From Parashewanella spongiae (GTDB lineage Bacteria; Pseudomonadota; Gammaproteobacteria; Enterobacterales; Shewanellaceae): a DNA stretch of 64,000 nt. Below, piece by piece: positions 1-10,589 of the stretch (positions within the stretch are counted from its first letter, which is position 1; each line of letters starts with the position of its first letter). A model generated the notes under the pieces. That model worked only from the letters and a program-made list of their open reading frames with translations, made no database searches and was not told where the DNA came from. The DNA lies in assembly GCF_004358345.1 (NCBI RefSeq), contig NZ_CP037952.1:1736001-1800000 (forward strand), given 5' to 3'. Made by a program: the position numbers and the translations under genes.

Positions 1-2541
1 CTACCAACATCTTCCTCTGCTAAAGGAAGCAGTAGCTCCACTAAAACAGCTGCAGAAGTCCGTAAAATGGCTCCTGAAGAAAAAGCTAAGTATAAGAGTG
101 AGCGTGATAAGAAAGCTCTAGTGGCTCGTATGGGCGTTGACCCTGATCGTGGCTGGAAAGCGAAGTATCAAATCCTACAAGGCAAAGAAAAAGTTGTTAA
201 AGAGCTACAGACTTTGGCTGAATCAGCTGATCATGTCTATCTCGCAACGGATTTGGATAGAGAAGGAGAGGCGATTGCATGGCACCTTCAACAAGTCATA
301 GGTGGAGATGAGTCGCGTTACCAACGTGTTGTTTTTAACGAAATCACTAAGACCGCAATCCAAGATGCTTTTAGTAAGCCATCTGAGCTGGATACCAACA
401 TGGTTAATGCTCAACAAGCACGTCGATTTTTAGACCGAGTGGTTGGTTTTATGGTGTCACCATTGCTATGGAAAAAAGTAGCACGTGGTTTGTCAGCTGG
501 TCGAGTTCAATCCGTTGCAGTACGTCTTGTTGTTGAACGAGAAGCAGAAATCAAAGCTTTTGTGCCAGAAGAATACTGGGACGTATTTGCTGATCTTCAT
601 ACGAGATCGAATGAATCATTGAAGCTTGAAGTGACAAAGTTTCGAGGTTCAGCTTTTAAGCCTGTAACTCAAGCAGAAGCTCAAGTTGCTGTAGATGCAT
701 TGTCTTCAACGCAATATAGCGTTATAGCTCGCGAGACTAAAGGCACAAAAAGTAAGCCTTCAGCGCCATATATTACTTCTACTTTGCAACAAGCAGCCAG
801 TACACGTTTAGGTTTTGGCGTTAAGAAAACCATGATGTTGGCTCAACGCTTATATGAAGCTGGTCATATTACTTATATGCGAACTGACTCAACCAATTTA
901 AGTAAAGAAGCCGTTGACAGTGCTCGTGAAATGATTGGCAAAGAATTTGGCCAAGCGTATTTACCAGAGCAGGCAATAAGGTATGGCAGCAAACAGGGGG
1001 CACAAGAAGCTCATGAAGCCATTAGACCTTCAAATGTTGGTTTAGAAGCTGCCTTTATGAATGATATGGAGCGCGACGCACAGAGGCTTTACGAGTTAAT
1101 ATGGCGTCAGTTCGTCGCATGTCAAATGACATCTGCACAGTATGATGCAACAAAACTTACGGTAAAAGCGGGTGATTATGAGCTTAAAGCCAATGGCCGT
1201 ACACTCAAGTTTGATGGTTGGACACGTGTTCAGCCAGCATTAAAAAAGAAAAATGAAGAAGAAAGTGATTTACCTTTGCTGGCAACAGGTGATCCGCTTT
1301 TATTAGATTCCATTATCCCAACTCAACATTTTACCAAACCGACAGCACGCTTTAGTGAAGCCTCTTTGGTGAAAGAGCTTGAAAAGCGTGGTATCGGTCG
1401 ACCGTCGACTTATGCAACTATTATTTCGACTATTCAAGATCGTGGTTACGTAAAAGTTGAAAATCGTCGATTTTATGCTGAAAAAATGGGTGAGATTGTC
1501 AGTGAACGTTTAGTTAATAGTTTTTCAAATCTAATGAGTTATGACTTTACCGCTGAAATGGAGCAAACATTAGATGATGTTGCTCATGGCGAATTAGATT
1601 GGAAAAAAGTGCTTGATGGCTTCTATAAGGGTTTTACTGGTCAACTAGAACAAGCAGAGAAAGATCCCGATGATGGCGGTATGCGCCCAAATGATATGGT
1701 TATCACTGATATTGAATGTAAAACTTGTCAGCGGCCAATGGGGATTCGTACGGGGTCAACTGGTGTATTCTTAGGGTGTTCAGGTTACGCTTTACCGCCA
1801 AAAGAGCGTTGTAAAACAACAATGAACTTGACGCCTGGTGAAGAAGCTATCAGCGACGATAATGAAACTGCTGAGACCGACGCGCTTAGAGCTATGCATC
1901 GTTGTGGTGTATGTGGCACAGCAATGGACAGCTACCTCATCGACGAAACCCGAAAACTTCACGTTTGTGGTCAGAACCCAAGTTGTGAAGGTTATGAAGT
2001 AGAAAAAGGTAACTTTAAAATCAAAGGTTATGACGGTCCACTGCTTGAGTGTGATCGATGTGGGCATAACATGGAATTGAAGAATGGCCGCTTTGGTAAA
2101 TACTTCGGTTGTACTAATGATGATTGTAAAAATACTCGTAAGCTGTTGAAAAGCGGTGAAGCGGCACCACCCAAAGAAGATCCAATCTTCTTGCCTGAAT
2201 TGAAGTGTACTAAGTCTGATGCGCATTTTGTTTTGCGTGATGGTGCTGCGGGAATATTTTTAGCGGCCAGTACCTTCCCTAAATCTCGTGAAACACGTGC
2301 CCCACTTGTTGAAGAGCTTGTGCATTATCGGGATTTGTTATGGGATAAATACAGCTTTTTAGCTGACGCTCCTGTAGAAGATGATAAAGGTAATAAGACT
2401 GTTGTTAAGTTTAGCCGTAAGACTAAAGAGCAGTATGTTGTAGGTGAAGCTGAAGGCAAAGTGACTGGCTTTGTTGCTAAGTACATCGATGGCAAATGGG
2501 TGGTTGAATCTAAAGTCAAAGTTAAAGTTAAAAAGAAATAA
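1..2541 (+). CDS. topA: DNA topoisomerase I, 5' end cut by window
   Basis: Type IA topoisomerase that relaxes negative supercoils through a transient 5'-phosphotyrosine. The reading frame is open from base 1, so about 36 N-terminal residues (including the start of the Toprim fold) lie outside the window; the ATG at 67 is internal. Visible are the Toprim [13 protein letters not shown] motif, the [16 protein letters not shown] block, and the active-site tyrosine in ITYMRTDS at 874-876. The C-terminal part carries several Cys4 zinc ribbons ([27 protein letters not shown]) and ends in a lysine-rich tail, as in the Escherichia coli enzyme, which it matches almost collinearly from memory. A clear terminator follows. 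No lesion is seen in the visible part. Confidence 0.98.
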   Translation, partial: LPTSSSAKGSSSSTKTAAEVRKMAPEEKAKYKSERDKKALVARMGVDPDRGWKAKYQILQGKEKVVKELQTLAESADHVYLATDLDREGEAIAWHLQQVIGGDESRYQRVVFNEITKTAIQDAFSKPSELDTNMVNAQQARRFLDRVVGFMVSPLLWKKVARGLSAGRVQSVAVRLVVEREAEIKAFVPEEYWDVFADLHTRSNESLKLEVTKFRGSAFKPVTQAEAQVAVDALSSTQYSVIARETKGTKSKPSAPYITSTLQQAASTRLGFGVKKTMMLAQRLYEAGHITYMRTDSTNLSKEAVDSAREMIGKEFGQAYLPEQAIRYGSKQGAQEAHEAIRPSNVGLEAAFMNDMERDAQRLYELIWRQFVACQMTSAQYDATKLTVKAGDYELKANGRTLKFDGWTRVQPALKKKNEEESDLPLLATGDPLLLDSIIPTQHFTKPTARFSEASLVKELEKRGIGRPSTYATIISTIQDRGYVKVENRRFYAEKMGEIVSERLVNSFSNLMSYDFTAEMEQTLDDVAHGELDWKKVLDGFYKGFTGQLEQAEKDPDDGGMRPNDMVITDIECKTCQRPMGIRTGSTGVFLGCSGYALPPKERCKTTMNLTPGEEAISDDNETAETDALRAMHRCGVCGTAMDSYLIDETRKLHVCGQNPSCEGYEVEKGNFKIKGYDGPLLECDRCGHNMELKNGRFGKYFGCTNDDCKNTRKLLKSGEAAPPKEDPIFLPELKCTKSDAHFVLRDGAAGIFLAASTFPKSRETRAPLVEELVHYRDLLWDKYSFLADAPVEDDKGNKTVVKFSRKTKEQYVVGEAEGKVTGFVAKYIDGKWVVESKVKVKVKKK

Positions 2542-2579
2542 TTAGCTTAAAAATGAGCAGGATATGGTTATCTGATACG

Positions 2580-2611
2580 AAAGCTATGAATAGAAATGTT
2601 CATAGCTTTTT
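2580..2611 (+). terminator. Rho-independent terminator after topA
   Basis: Perfect 10-bp stem AAGCTATGAA / TTCATAGCTT (2581-2590 with 2599-2608), 8-nt loop, followed by a short T run on the + strand. It sits 40 bases after the topA stop and abuts the stop of the converging phospholipase gene. Confidence 0.85.
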
Positions 2612-3672
2612 TAATCGTCGCATGAAAGCTTTTGAAATAAGTGAGTATAGAAATATGCCCTCGCAAAAGGATTAGTGTAAATGATACTACTGATCAATCC
2701 ATCACCAGGAAAGTCAGCCGCAATAATACCAACATAGCTAGGATTATACTTCTGTATATACTGTTTGGTGAGTACATTTGTACCTTCAAATGCAATCGAA
2801 CAAATTCCAATGAAACATGATATACGCGGAAAATCAGGATCACTATTTTTCCATCCAGGTGTTGTTTTTCCAGTTAGCAGTCGAGGCGAGAATGTTGATG
2901 GCGATGAATGCCCACTTGCAATAAAATATGGAAAACTACCACCTGATCCACTTAAAAAATTGATGGCGTTTCTTTGATTATTATTAGCTTGCTTAAGCAA
3001 GTTTTTAACTTTAATCCACTTACTGTACAAATCCCAATTAGTCGTAAACTTAAAATCGTCTTGTTTATTAAAGTTTCCGTAGTATATACCTGCTCTCTGG
3101 CTCACTAAACTACCCATATCATCTAAAACAATAATACGCCCTCGCACACTGCCAAGTTCAGGGTCATATTCAGAGCTTGTCCACATAACATCTGAAAATT
3201 CATTTACGTAGTCATTGTATGTTTCTTGCCAGCTTCGGGTATTTTTTCCATCTTTATATTCTTTTCTCAATCGCATGAATATTGTTTCAGAAGGGTTGTT
3301 AATTAAAAAAGTTCTCGCTTCATTTAATACGGCGTCAAGGTGCAATTTTTGGGAAATAAAACCATGATAAAGTGAAAATTTATCTGAAGCGTGGCGGAGG
3401 CGGATATCGAGAAATCGAATACCACCATTAAGTTGCTGAGTAATTGAAAGGGATTGTGTTTGTGCAGAGTCGCCACCGTGTCTTGCTGCTGAATCGTGTG
3501 TACCTGGGATTGAAATGCTACGGATCGGTAGAGAATCTGGGAGCATTTTCATCCAACATTTCTGTTTTGGCAAATCGTCTCTACTATGGTGATACGAATT
3601 ATCACCATGAGAGAGAACTTGTTGAGAATAGGATATAAGGAATATCATTGTAATAAGCGGTCTTTTGAACAT
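2611..3672 (-). CDS. Secreted phosphatidylinositol-specific phospholipase C (PI-PLC X domain)
   Basis: Predicted to cleave phosphatidylinositol, or GPI anchors, outside the cell. From the ATG at 3672 (353 residues) the protein starts with a basic-hydrophobic signal peptide (MFKRPLITMIFLISYSQQVL). A longer reading from a TTG at 3714 would bury that signal, so 3672 is preferred. The X-domain signature is present: SIPGTHDSA with His59 and Asp60, FLDIRL with Asp89 and Arg91, and the second catalytic His103 in LYHGF. These match the His-Asp-Arg-His set of bacterial PI-PLCs such as Bacillus cereus PlcB-type enzymes. Four cysteines in the mature part could form disulfides. It is monocistronic, converges on topA and is separated from the upstream fusion gene by about 80 bases. 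The family is certain; the substrate is inferred. Confidence 0.88.
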   Translation of the reverse strand: MFKRPLITMIFLISYSQQVLSHGDNSYHHSRDDLPKQKCWMKMLPDSLPIRSISIPGTHDSAARHGGDSAQTQSLSITQQLNGGIRFLDIRLRHASDKFSLYHGFISQKLHLDAVLNEARTFLINNPSETIFMRLRKEYKDGKNTRSWQETYNDYVNEFSDVMWTSSEYDPELGSVRGRIIVLDDMGSLVSQRAGIYYGNFNKQDDFKFTTNWDLYSKWIKVKNLLKQANNNQRNAINFLSGSGGSFPYFIASGHSSPSTFSPRLLTGKTTPGWKNSDPDFPRISCFIGICSIAFEGTNVLTKQYIQKYNPSYVGIIAADFPGDGLISSIIYTNPFARAYFYTHLFQKLSCDD

Positions 3673-3754
3673 AAGAAACCTGACTGTATTGACATTCTCT
3701 GATGAGCTTACCAAAAGATTGTTTGATTACAAGTTTCGTTACTCTTTGTTCAGG

Positions 3755-6007
3755 TTAATTTAACGCATACCCACCCTGAAGGTGTCCAATATTATTGAAA
3801 CCGAGTCGTGCTAATGCTTGAGCTGCCACTAACGATCGGCTTCCGCTTCGGCACACCAAAATATATTGGTTGGACTTTTCATTTATGTGGTCAGCTACAA
3901 ACTGTACTAACCGTGTCATGGGCACATTGATTTTTGCTTGTGTGCTGTGTTGAAGTGCATACTCATGAGGCTCGCGAATATCAATTAACGTATAGTTTTT
4001 ATCGTGATTGAGAGTATCTTGAAGGCTGCTATTATCGTACTCTCTAATGTGCAATGACTCATCTATGTCCACATAGGCACCACATTGAATTTCCCCACCT
4101 TGCTGATCATCAAGATGAGAGTCAAGCTGTGCTTTCCTTTGGCAAAAGTCCTCTACAGTTAGATTACCTAAAAGGACAGAGTTTAATAATGAGTTACGAT
4201 TACATTCAGATCTAAGTGTCGTGGTGAATTCATTGTGATAATCATGGCTTGAACAGATTAAGCAGTCTTTACCGATTAACTTATCAATTTTAGTTAAGCT
4301 CTTATGCATGGCTTTGGAACTACTTGATGAGAAATTAGTGCGCCCTAAGCTTCCCATTAAAATGGTGTCACCGCAAAATGCGTATTTGCATGAAGTGTGT
4401 GCATCTATCAAAATGTAGCTGACACTATCGTCTGTGTGACCTGGTGTTGGGACTTTAACGAGTTTGTTACTGCCAATTTGAATTGCAGAATAAACTTCAG
4501 ACAGCCACGAATGAGTTAACGCATTTTCTGGCCAACCTAAATGATCGGTCAGTTGATTTTCAGGCAGTTGTTCGAGTAAATGATTTCTTGATGATTCATG
4601 ATCGGCATGACCATGTGTATCGAGCACTGCGATTAATTCAAGTTGTTGGCAAGAAATGATACTTTTTAAACGTTCAGTTAGTTCAGGTAACGGGTCGATG
4701 ATTATCGCTTTTTTAGTGCTAATGTCTGTGTACAACCAACAACAGCTACTACCTGATCTCAATTCTATAAGCCCATCTAAAGGCAAAGTTTTAACGGTGT
4801 TACTGTACAACAAACAGTTCTTACTGAGTGCGTTTGCTGCTAATGCTATTCTTTCGCAAGCTTGTTGACATTCATGCTCTGTCATCATTGGACCAAATGA
4901 CATTCTGATCGCTGACTCACTCTGCCAAGCAGGTAACCCCATAGCATCTAGTACAAAACTTCTGGTCACTTTGGAGCTGCATGCGGAGCCAGAACTTACT
5001 CTAATATTGGCTGCATCAAATAGATCCATAATCTCTTTACTTGAAAAGTTAGGGACAGAAAAGTTAATGGTAGTTGGAACACTACTCTCAAGAGGATGAT
5101 TTAATACTAAATTTGGAAAGGCGTTTTTAAGAGAATCAATCAGTTTAAGTCGATATTGGTGTAATGTATCTATGCTGGCAAACTGGTGTTCACTATCACC
5201 ATTTAAAATATCAAAAATTACATTAAGTGCAGCCATACCAGGTAAGTTTTCTGTACCAGAGCGTAAACCACTTTCCTGACCACCGCCTGCTATAAAAGAA
5301 GTAAAAGGAGCAGTGTCTTTAATATAAATAAAACCCACACCCTTTGGGGCATAAAGTTTATGGCCACTAAATGGCGCATAATCAATACTGGTTTTTTCAA
5401 GATTTAAATTGGTTTTTCCCAGTGCTTGAACACAATCAGCCATCCAAAAAACATTGGGGTTGTTTACTCTAATGACTTGGTCAAGGAGAGTGATATCTTG
5501 AAAAATTCCAGTTTCATTATTTACTGCCATTGTACAAATCATGAGAGCACGAGGCACTTCTTTAGTGATAAAATCAACATCAAGTTTGCCATTTTCATCG
5601 ACAGGTATTGCTTTTATTTCAACATTAATACCCAGTAATTGATTCCAATGCTTAAGTGATTCTGGTACCGCTTTGTGCTCTGTAGCACCATAAAGAATAC
5701 AGTAATTTTGAGTGTCTTGAATGCGAGATTTTGCAGCAACCAATGCCGAAAGAATAGCCGTCTGAATACCTTCCGTTGCACCACTTGTAAAAATGAACTT
5801 CCCATTAGTGATACCCAAAAGTTTTTTACCTGATGCACGGGTTTTTTCCATCAGGCTTTTTGCTCTTAACCCTGTGATATGACTACTGCTGGGATTCCCA
5901 AACGTTTGCTCCATCGCATCAAATGAAGCTTCTGCAGCAGCAGGATGAACTCGGGTCGTGGCATTAGAATCTAAATAGATTTGTGAAAGCATATTGTTTT
6001 TAGTCAT
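3755..6007 (-). CDS. Cysteine desulfurase - persulfide dioxygenase-like MBL - rhodanese fusion
   Basis: Three enzymes of sulfur transfer in one 750-residue chain. Residues 1-390 are a class V aminotransferase/NifS-IscS type desulfurase with the PLP lysine in SGHKLYAP (Lys217, next to His216) and the active cysteine in SSGSACSS (Cys343). Residues about 400-600 are a metallo-beta-lactamase fold of the ETHE1/persulfide dioxygenase type: THGHADH (464-470), His524 in PTPGHTDD, Asp547 in FCGDT and His588. Residues about 650-750 are a rhodanese with active-site loop CRSGSRS (Cys719). The order suggests cysteine sulfur is released as persulfide, oxidised to sulfite and passed to or from the rhodanese. 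Dioxygenase-rhodanese fusions are known (CstB, BpPRF); the added desulfurase is less usual. All catalytic residues appear intact. It is not in an isc or suf operon. Confidence 0.9.
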   Translation of the reverse strand: MTKNNMLSQIYLDSNATTRVHPAAAEASFDAMEQTFGNPSSSHITGLRAKSLMEKTRASGKKLLGITNGKFIFTSGATEGIQTAILSALVAAKSRIQDTQNYCILYGATEHKAVPESLKHWNQLLGINVEIKAIPVDENGKLDVDFITKEVPRALMICTMAVNNETGIFQDITLLDQVIRVNNPNVFWMADCVQALGKTNLNLEKTSIDYAPFSGHKLYAPKGVGFIYIKDTAPFTSFIAGGGQESGLRSGTENLPGMAALNVIFDILNGDSEHQFASIDTLHQYRLKLIDSLKNAFPNLVLNHPLESSVPTTINFSVPNFSSKEIMDLFDAANIRVSSGSACSSKVTRSFVLDAMGLPAWQSESAIRMSFGPMMTEHECQQACERIALAANALSKNCLLYSNTVKTLPLDGLIELRSGSSCCWLYTDISTKKAIIIDPLPELTERLKSIISCQQLELIAVLDTHGHADHESSRNHLLEQLPENQLTDHLGWPENALTHSWLSEVYSAIQIGSNKLVKVPTPGHTDDSVSYILIDAHTSCKYAFCGDTILMGSLGRTNFSSSSSKAMHKSLTKIDKLIGKDCLICSSHDYHNEFTTTLRSECNRNSLLNSVLLGNLTVEDFCQRKAQLDSHLDDQQGGEIQCGAYVDIDESLHIREYDNSSLQDTLNHDKNYTLIDIREPHEYALQHSTQAKINVPMTRLVQFVADHINEKSNQYILVCRSGSRSLVAAQALARLGFNNIGHLQGGYALN

Positions 6008-6146
6008 ATCGATGGCCTTTGTTATAACTTTTTATTTCTTTTTGGTATATGTAATAACTAAATGCAATACTAGCAGGCTTCAGTGATCCTTCAATTGTTT
6101 TTTGACAAATGTTCAGCGAAAAGACAGTTTGAATGTAATTGATATT

Positions 6147-6746
6147 ATACCAATTACAGTAATTAATCTCTCACTCAGCAAGAGCTAAAGGGTTTCAGTG
6201 CAAGGCACAAGCTCGAAGTACTATATTCCCTACGGCCGCCATACAAAGCTGGCGTTCAACGCACTTCGTGCTTTTGTCGGGATAATTCAATCTAGAAACA
6301 TCAGTTGACTGCGTTCTTAAGCGTAGAAAAAATGGCTGATAGTAAGGCGTAGCTTGCAGCAAGTAGTTATTCTACTTGCAAAAGTTACAACGCAGAGAGC
6401 AGTCATTTTAGCAAGCTTGTGAGCGTAGAGCACTTCACTCATTGGGTGAAAGCCATGATGATAAAATCATCGTATTGCTCAAACAGTTACTCGTATACTC
6501 AGCGTTCAACTGATGTTTTAGGTTCAAGTGCTTGTAACGCAGCAATGGAACCCTTTAGCCTTGCCCTTCGGGAGCTTGTATGTGCTCACTTTGGTTTATA
6601 AAGAATACTTCTCAAAATTGTCCTGACGTAGCAATGTAATAACGACAGCTGTGTATGTCGGTAACAACTATGTCATCATCAATTTCGATTGCACTTTGAG
6701 CACATACATAGCTCTGAGTTGAGCATTTAATTACTGTAAATGGTAT
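6147..6746. repeat. MITE-like repeat family C, copy C1 (interrupted by B1)
   Basis: Ends are inverted repeats: ATACCAATTACAGTAATTAA at the left and its near complement (TTAATTACTGTAAATGGTAT) at the right. The body matches C2 (11217-14099) and C4 (53958-54104). Copy C1 is split by MITE B1 and carries the small palindromic P unit at 6640-6663 (TAACGACA - 8 nt - TGTCGGTA). No coding capacity. It fills the gap between the desulfurase fusion and cysK together with A1. Confidence 0.85.
6291..6522. repeat. MITE-like repeat family B, copy B1, inside C1
   Basis: About 232 bp with inverted ends close to CCTAAAAACATCAGTTGA (left end reads TCTAGAAACATCAG). It is flanked by a 5-bp duplication TTCAA (6286-6290 and 6523-6527). 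The uninterrupted sequence of C2 has a single copy of that site, which proves insertion. It lacks the P unit at the position where the related 52.1-kb copy has it. Confidence 0.88.
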
Positions 6747-6748
6747 GA

Positions 6749-7062
6749 GGGTCTGTTGATCTTTCAGGATTAAATTTTGTGCTATTTGAGCATTTATCAG
6801 TTCAAGGCGTGAACAGTGATGCTTAGCCATCTAAGTGAGCTGGTAACAACACAGAACAGTGAATGCTCAAAAGCATCGAAAAAAGAGAGAGCGTAAATTG
6901 GTCGCTTTTTCTAAATAAAAGATGCTGCGTTATCGTTTTCTTATTTGGAAACGAAGTAACGACAGTTTTGTATGTCGATAATAACCAAACCTCACAAGCT
7001 CTGCCTTGCATAAAATAACCAATTTATCGCTGCAAAAACAATCACGAAAGATCAACAGACCC
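6749..7062. repeat. MITE family A, copy A1
   Basis: 314 bp with perfect 17-bp terminal inverted repeats GGGTCTGTTGATCTTTC. The right flank is TA; the left flank is GA, one base off the TA duplication seen at other copies. It carries the P unit at 6957-6980. It lies directly after the right end of C1 and downstream of cysK. No ORF of note. Confidence 0.9.
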
Positions 7063-7082
7063 TAGTGGGTATCTCTTTAAAC

Positions 7083-7108
7083 AAAAAAAGCCTAGCAAAA
7101 GGCTAGGC
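7083..7108 (-). terminator. Rho-independent terminator of cysK
   Basis: On the minus strand, stem GCCTAGC / GCTAGGC (7-bp perfect) with a 5-nt loop is followed by seven T. It lies about 35 bases after the cysK stop. Confidence 0.9.
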
Positions 7109-7142
7109 AAATTAGGTTGATGGGATTGATATTAGAGTTAGA

Positions 7143-8111
7143 TCACTGGATGTTTTCTAAATCTCCAAACTCTCCAGCAAATAGAGCAGATGATAAGTAG
7201 CGCTCTGATGATGAAGGTAATACTACGACAATGGTTTTGTCTTTGAACTCAGGTAAGGCTGCTATACGATTGGCCGCAACGACAGCAGCACCAGATGATA
7301 TACCGACTAAAATACCTTCTTCTTTCATTAGTCGATGCGCCATTTCAATTGATTCTTCATTACTGACAGCTTCAACACGATCCACAACGGATAAGTCTAA
7401 GTTGCCAGGAATAAAGCCAGCTCCGATACCTTGAATTTTATGAGGGCCAGGTTGTACAGGCTCGCCAGCAAGGGTTTGAGCGATAACTGGAGAATCAACA
7501 GGCTCAACGGCAACTGAAGTGATCTTTTTGCCTTTGGTGTTTTTGATAAAACGGCTGACACCGCTAATTGTTCCACCCGTACCTACACCAGCTACGAAGA
7601 CATCAATTTCACCATCTGTGTCATTCCAGATTTCTGGACCAGTGGTTTTTTCATGTATCTCAGGGTTTGCAGGGTTATCAAATTGGCGAACGACATAGTA
7701 CTTGCTCGGATTGGATTGACTTAACTCTTCAGCTTTATCAATAGCACCTTTCATCCCTTTTGGGCCTTCAGTGAGTACAAGATTTGCGCCTAACGCTTTG
7801 AGCAGTTTTCGACGTTCTAAACTCATACTATTAGGCATGGTGAGTGTTAATTTGTAACCGCGAGCGGCTGCAACATAAGCTAAAGCGATGCCTGTATTTC
7901 CTGAGGTTGCCTCAATAAGTTCTTTATCTTTCGTTAGCTCACCGCTTTTTTCAGCAGCCCAAATCATGTTGGCACCAATGCGGCATTTGACACTAAAGCT
8001 CGGGTTGCGAGCTTCTACTTTTGCTAATACATTTCCATTACTAACACGATTTAACCGAACTAACGGACTGTTACCGATAGTGAGTGAATTATCTTCGAAG
8101 ATTTTACCCAT
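7143..8111 (-). CDS. cysK: O-acetylserine sulfhydrylase A (cysteine synthase)
   Basis: Makes cysteine from O-acetylserine and sulfide in the cytoplasm. 322 residues, the usual CysK length (323 in E. coli). The PLP lysine is Lys42 in FSVKCRIG, the substrate loop TSGNTG is at 69-74, and the glycine-rich phosphate-binding GVGTGGT block and the SSGAA motif near the C-terminus are present. An AGAGGAG ribosome site precedes the ATG. It is a single gene ending in its own terminator. It sits about 7 kb from cysZ, the sulfate permease-like gene, as in Shewanella, with accessory genes inserted between. Confidence 0.97.
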   Translation of the reverse strand: MGKIFEDNSLTIGNSPLVRLNRVSNGNVLAKVEARNPSFSVKCRIGANMIWAAEKSGELTKDKELIEATSGNTGIALAYVAAARGYKLTLTMPNSMSLERRKLLKALGANLVLTEGPKGMKGAIDKAEELSQSNPSKYYVVRQFDNPANPEIHEKTTGPEIWNDTDGEIDVFVAGVGTGGTISGVSRFIKNTKGKKITSVAVEPVDSPVIAQTLAGEPVQPGPHKIQGIGAGFIPGNLDLSVVDRVEAVSNEESIEMAHRLMKEEGILVGISSGAAVVAANRIAALPEFKDKTIVVVLPSSSERYLSSALFAGEFGDLENIQ

Positions 8112-8243
8112 GACTTATTAGACTCCTCTGATTTGTTGTTAAATCATAGTGATACTGTGGTCAAATTAAAATGATAGTTTAATCTTCTATATATTTTTTT
8201 GTTATAAGTGAGAGGTGTTTTGTTGGTTAATTGGAATATGATA

Positions 8244-8277
8244 GATAAAAGAATGAGAACTCTTTGGTTCTCATTCT
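8244..8277 (-). terminator. Probable terminator of the DUF5916 gene
   Basis: Minus-strand stem AATGAGAAC / GTTCTCATT (8252-8260 with 8267-8275) followed by CTTTTATC. It is 15 bases after the stop of the 8292-10589 gene. Confidence 0.7.
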
Positions 8278-8291
8278 GATTAAACGTTAAA

Positions 8292-10589
8292 TTATAAAAC
8301 CCATGCATAACTCATCTTCATGAAGATCCGTCTTTCATCTGCTGTCAATGAATCGACCTCATCCGAAGATATTAAGCCATCAGAATAGCCAAGATAGAAT
8401 ACACTTAATGGATTTAATTTATAGCCATAAAGTACCTCGTTACTAAGGCTAGAGCTCTTTTTGTTTCGATTACTATTGATATATAAAGTAGGATCTCGAA
8501 CAATATTGGTAAATACGCTAGAGACTCTCAAAAAGCTGTTGACACTGAACTGCCAATTCAAACGTAAGTCGGTTAGATTCGCAGTGAATAAACGGCCGCC
8601 TTCAACGTTCAATCGAGTAAAGTTATGGCCTATTTCTAGCGCTAGATTGTTTTTTATATTCCACTCAAAACCTGGGCGAATTTGTAATCTTTTGCCTAAG
8701 CGGTTATTCGAAAAATCAATCGCATCACCCCAAGAAGTTCGATACATTAATGTTAAAGATGAAACAGGGTCAAACTCTGTATTAAACCAAAATTGTGTTT
8801 CATCAAACAGTTGAGAATTTCCTTTAACTGAAGTTGAATCGCTATTGTTTCTTCGCCCAACACGGGAGCGTGAGACAGCACCAAATGATATATAGCTTTG
8901 ATATTTACCTTCAAGATTAACGAAGGATTCAATTTCTCTCTCAAGAATGTCTCCGTCATCATTGCGGCTCATATCCCAATCTCCGCCGACACGAATTAAA
9001 TTGAAGAAGCTATTTTTTGGAAACCATTTGTAGCTACCACCTGAAACGACTTTATTAAAATCAACTTTATCAACGAAGCCAAGATCGGCTCGAAACCCAT
9101 CGCTGAAACTTTCATAGTTCGCGAATACATCCCAATTCCGGCGAGCATGGCGATAATTTAAGCGATAAAAGCTTCCGCTAAAGTCGCCGTCTATTTGAGT
9201 TCTCAGCACGCTCTCACAGTCATTAACATCACAATTTTGATCTTGGTATAGATTTTTAGGGTATTCAGTTTGAGAAGAGGCGTACTGAAGTTGAAAAGTA
9301 TCTTGTTCTGTTGATTGGTACTTTACATCTCCACTTAGGACATAGTTGTGATATTCATCAGCTTGCTTAATCGTTAACAAGCCACCTACAGATAACTTTT
9401 CTGAAAAATCATATCGATAACGACCTGCGACATTAATACTTTCGCTATCAATTGTTGCGACATTTGAACCTAAATTACCGGGTACTAAAAAGTTCGTTTT
9501 ATTATCGTTTGCAACGAGTAATGCACTGGTGTGGTTGTCGACTTTGCTTGTGAGTTTTAAGCCGTAATCTGGAGCACCGATATTTCGAGTATGTAATAGA
9601 TTTTCTTGAGTATCAAAATAGTCTTTATTATCTAAAAAGAAAGGACGTTTTTCGGGATAAAAAAGCGCAAAAGTTGTGTTTACGTCTAATTGTCCTGCGT
9701 CTGATTCAATTTGAGAGAAATCAGGATTAATCGTAGCATTTAATAATGTTGAGGGTGTAATAGCCCAGCGAGTATCTAAGCTAACTTCAGTCTGGGTACC
9801 ATGTTCCCATTCCGATACTGGGTTAGTATCGCGGCTGCTGTGTCTTGCAGCAACTAAAGAAGGAGTTATTTGGAGCCCACGACCTTGGGAAATATTTTTC
9901 AAACCACTGGCTGTGCCTATTTGGCATAAGTTACAGTTGTTGTTCCGGTCGTGCTTGTTATTCGATAATCTTATATTTTCACCACGGGGGTAATACCGAA
10001 TAAAGTCGATTCCCCAAACTTGCTCTTCGAGACTGTCATCAAAATTAAACATTGACAGCGGAAGCTCTATTTCAACTTGATATCCAGTTTGTGTTCGCTT
10101 AGCTGCACTGTACCAAATACCATCCCAAGCGTCGCTTTCCCTTCCTGTTAACTCATTCTCTATTGTGTCTGTTTGAACGCCGTATGGGTTAATGAAGAAA
10201 TTATAAGCAAGGCGAGCATTGTTAAATGTGTCGAATCGAACTCCAACGAGATCTTCTCCCCAAGAACTGTCCCTATCGGTGAGGTTAGCGATAACATTAT
10301 TTGGTTCAGGATCATGAGCCACGAAACTTACAAAAAGACTTTTTTTAGTCGCAAATATTTTTGCTTCTGTTGTTACTGGAGCATCAGTGTTTTCATTCGG
10401 CTGAGTTTCAAAGTTCAGCTTCGTTGTAGCAGCTTGTTGCCAGTAGCTTTCGGAAAGTTCTCCATCAATTTTTATTGTAGCGTCTAATGTTGGTATTTTA
10501 ATATGGGAGCTTTTTGAATCTCTTGCAAAGGCTGGATTAAACAATCCTAAACTCATACAGCTAGCGTAAATAAGAGTCGAATATTTCAA
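8292..10589 (-). CDS. CBM9-like / DUF5916 outer-membrane protein
   Basis: 765 residues with a signal peptide (MKYSTLIYASCMSLGLFNPAFA). A family-9 carbohydrate-binding-like domain spans about residues 30-215 (IKIDGELSESYWQQA, with WGEDLVGVRFDT later). A long region then shows alternating polar/hydrophobic strands ending in an aromatic residue pair (YAWVL), as in an outer-membrane beta barrel. The block containing SQIESDAGQLDVNT and the PEKRPFF element is typical of DUF5916 proteins, whose function is not established. The start is TTG at 10589; the first in-frame ATG (codon 12) would remove the basic part of the signal. It is flanked by cysK and the accessory nest, with its own terminator. Confidence 0.82.
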   Translation of the reverse strand: MKYSTLIYASCMSLGLFNPAFARDSKSSHIKIPTLDATIKIDGELSESYWQQAATTKLNFETQPNENTDAPVTTEAKIFATKKSLFVSFVAHDPEPNNVIANLTDRDSSWGEDLVGVRFDTFNNARLAYNFFINPYGVQTDTIENELTGRESDAWDGIWYSAAKRTQTGYQVEIELPLSMFNFDDSLEEQVWGIDFIRYYPRGENIRLSNNKHDRNNNCNLCQIGTASGLKNISQGRGLQITPSLVAARHSSRDTNPVSEWEHGTQTEVSLDTRWAITPSTLLNATINPDFSQIESDAGQLDVNTTFALFYPEKRPFFLDNKDYFDTQENLLHTRNIGAPDYGLKLTSKVDNHTSALLVANDNKTNFLVPGNLGSNVATIDSESINVAGRYRYDFSEKLSVGGLLTIKQADEYHNYVLSGDVKYQSTEQDTFQLQYASSQTEYPKNLYQDQNCDVNDCESVLRTQIDGDFSGSFYRLNYRHARRNWDVFANYESFSDGFRADLGFVDKVDFNKVVSGGSYKWFPKNSFFNLIRVGGDWDMSRNDDGDILEREIESFVNLEGKYQSYISFGAVSRSRVGRRNNSDSTSVKGNSQLFDETQFWFNTEFDPVSSLTLMYRTSWGDAIDFSNNRLGKRLQIRPGFEWNIKNNLALEIGHNFTRLNVEGGRLFTANLTDLRLNWQFSVNSFLRVSSVFTNIVRDPTLYINSNRNKKSSSLSNEVLYGYKLNPLSVFYLGYSDGLISSDEVDSLTADERRIFMKMSYAWVL

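Noticed and set aside
1792-2226. 144-codon open frame on the minus strand inside topA
   Set aside because: Fully inside a strongly conserved gene on the other strand, with no ribosome site and a low-complexity hydrophobic product; a shadow frame.
6419-7011. Short open frames of 60-72 codons over the C1/B1/A1 cluster
   Set aside because: They run through MITE sequence and recur wherever the repeats do (for example 42168-42410); not genes.
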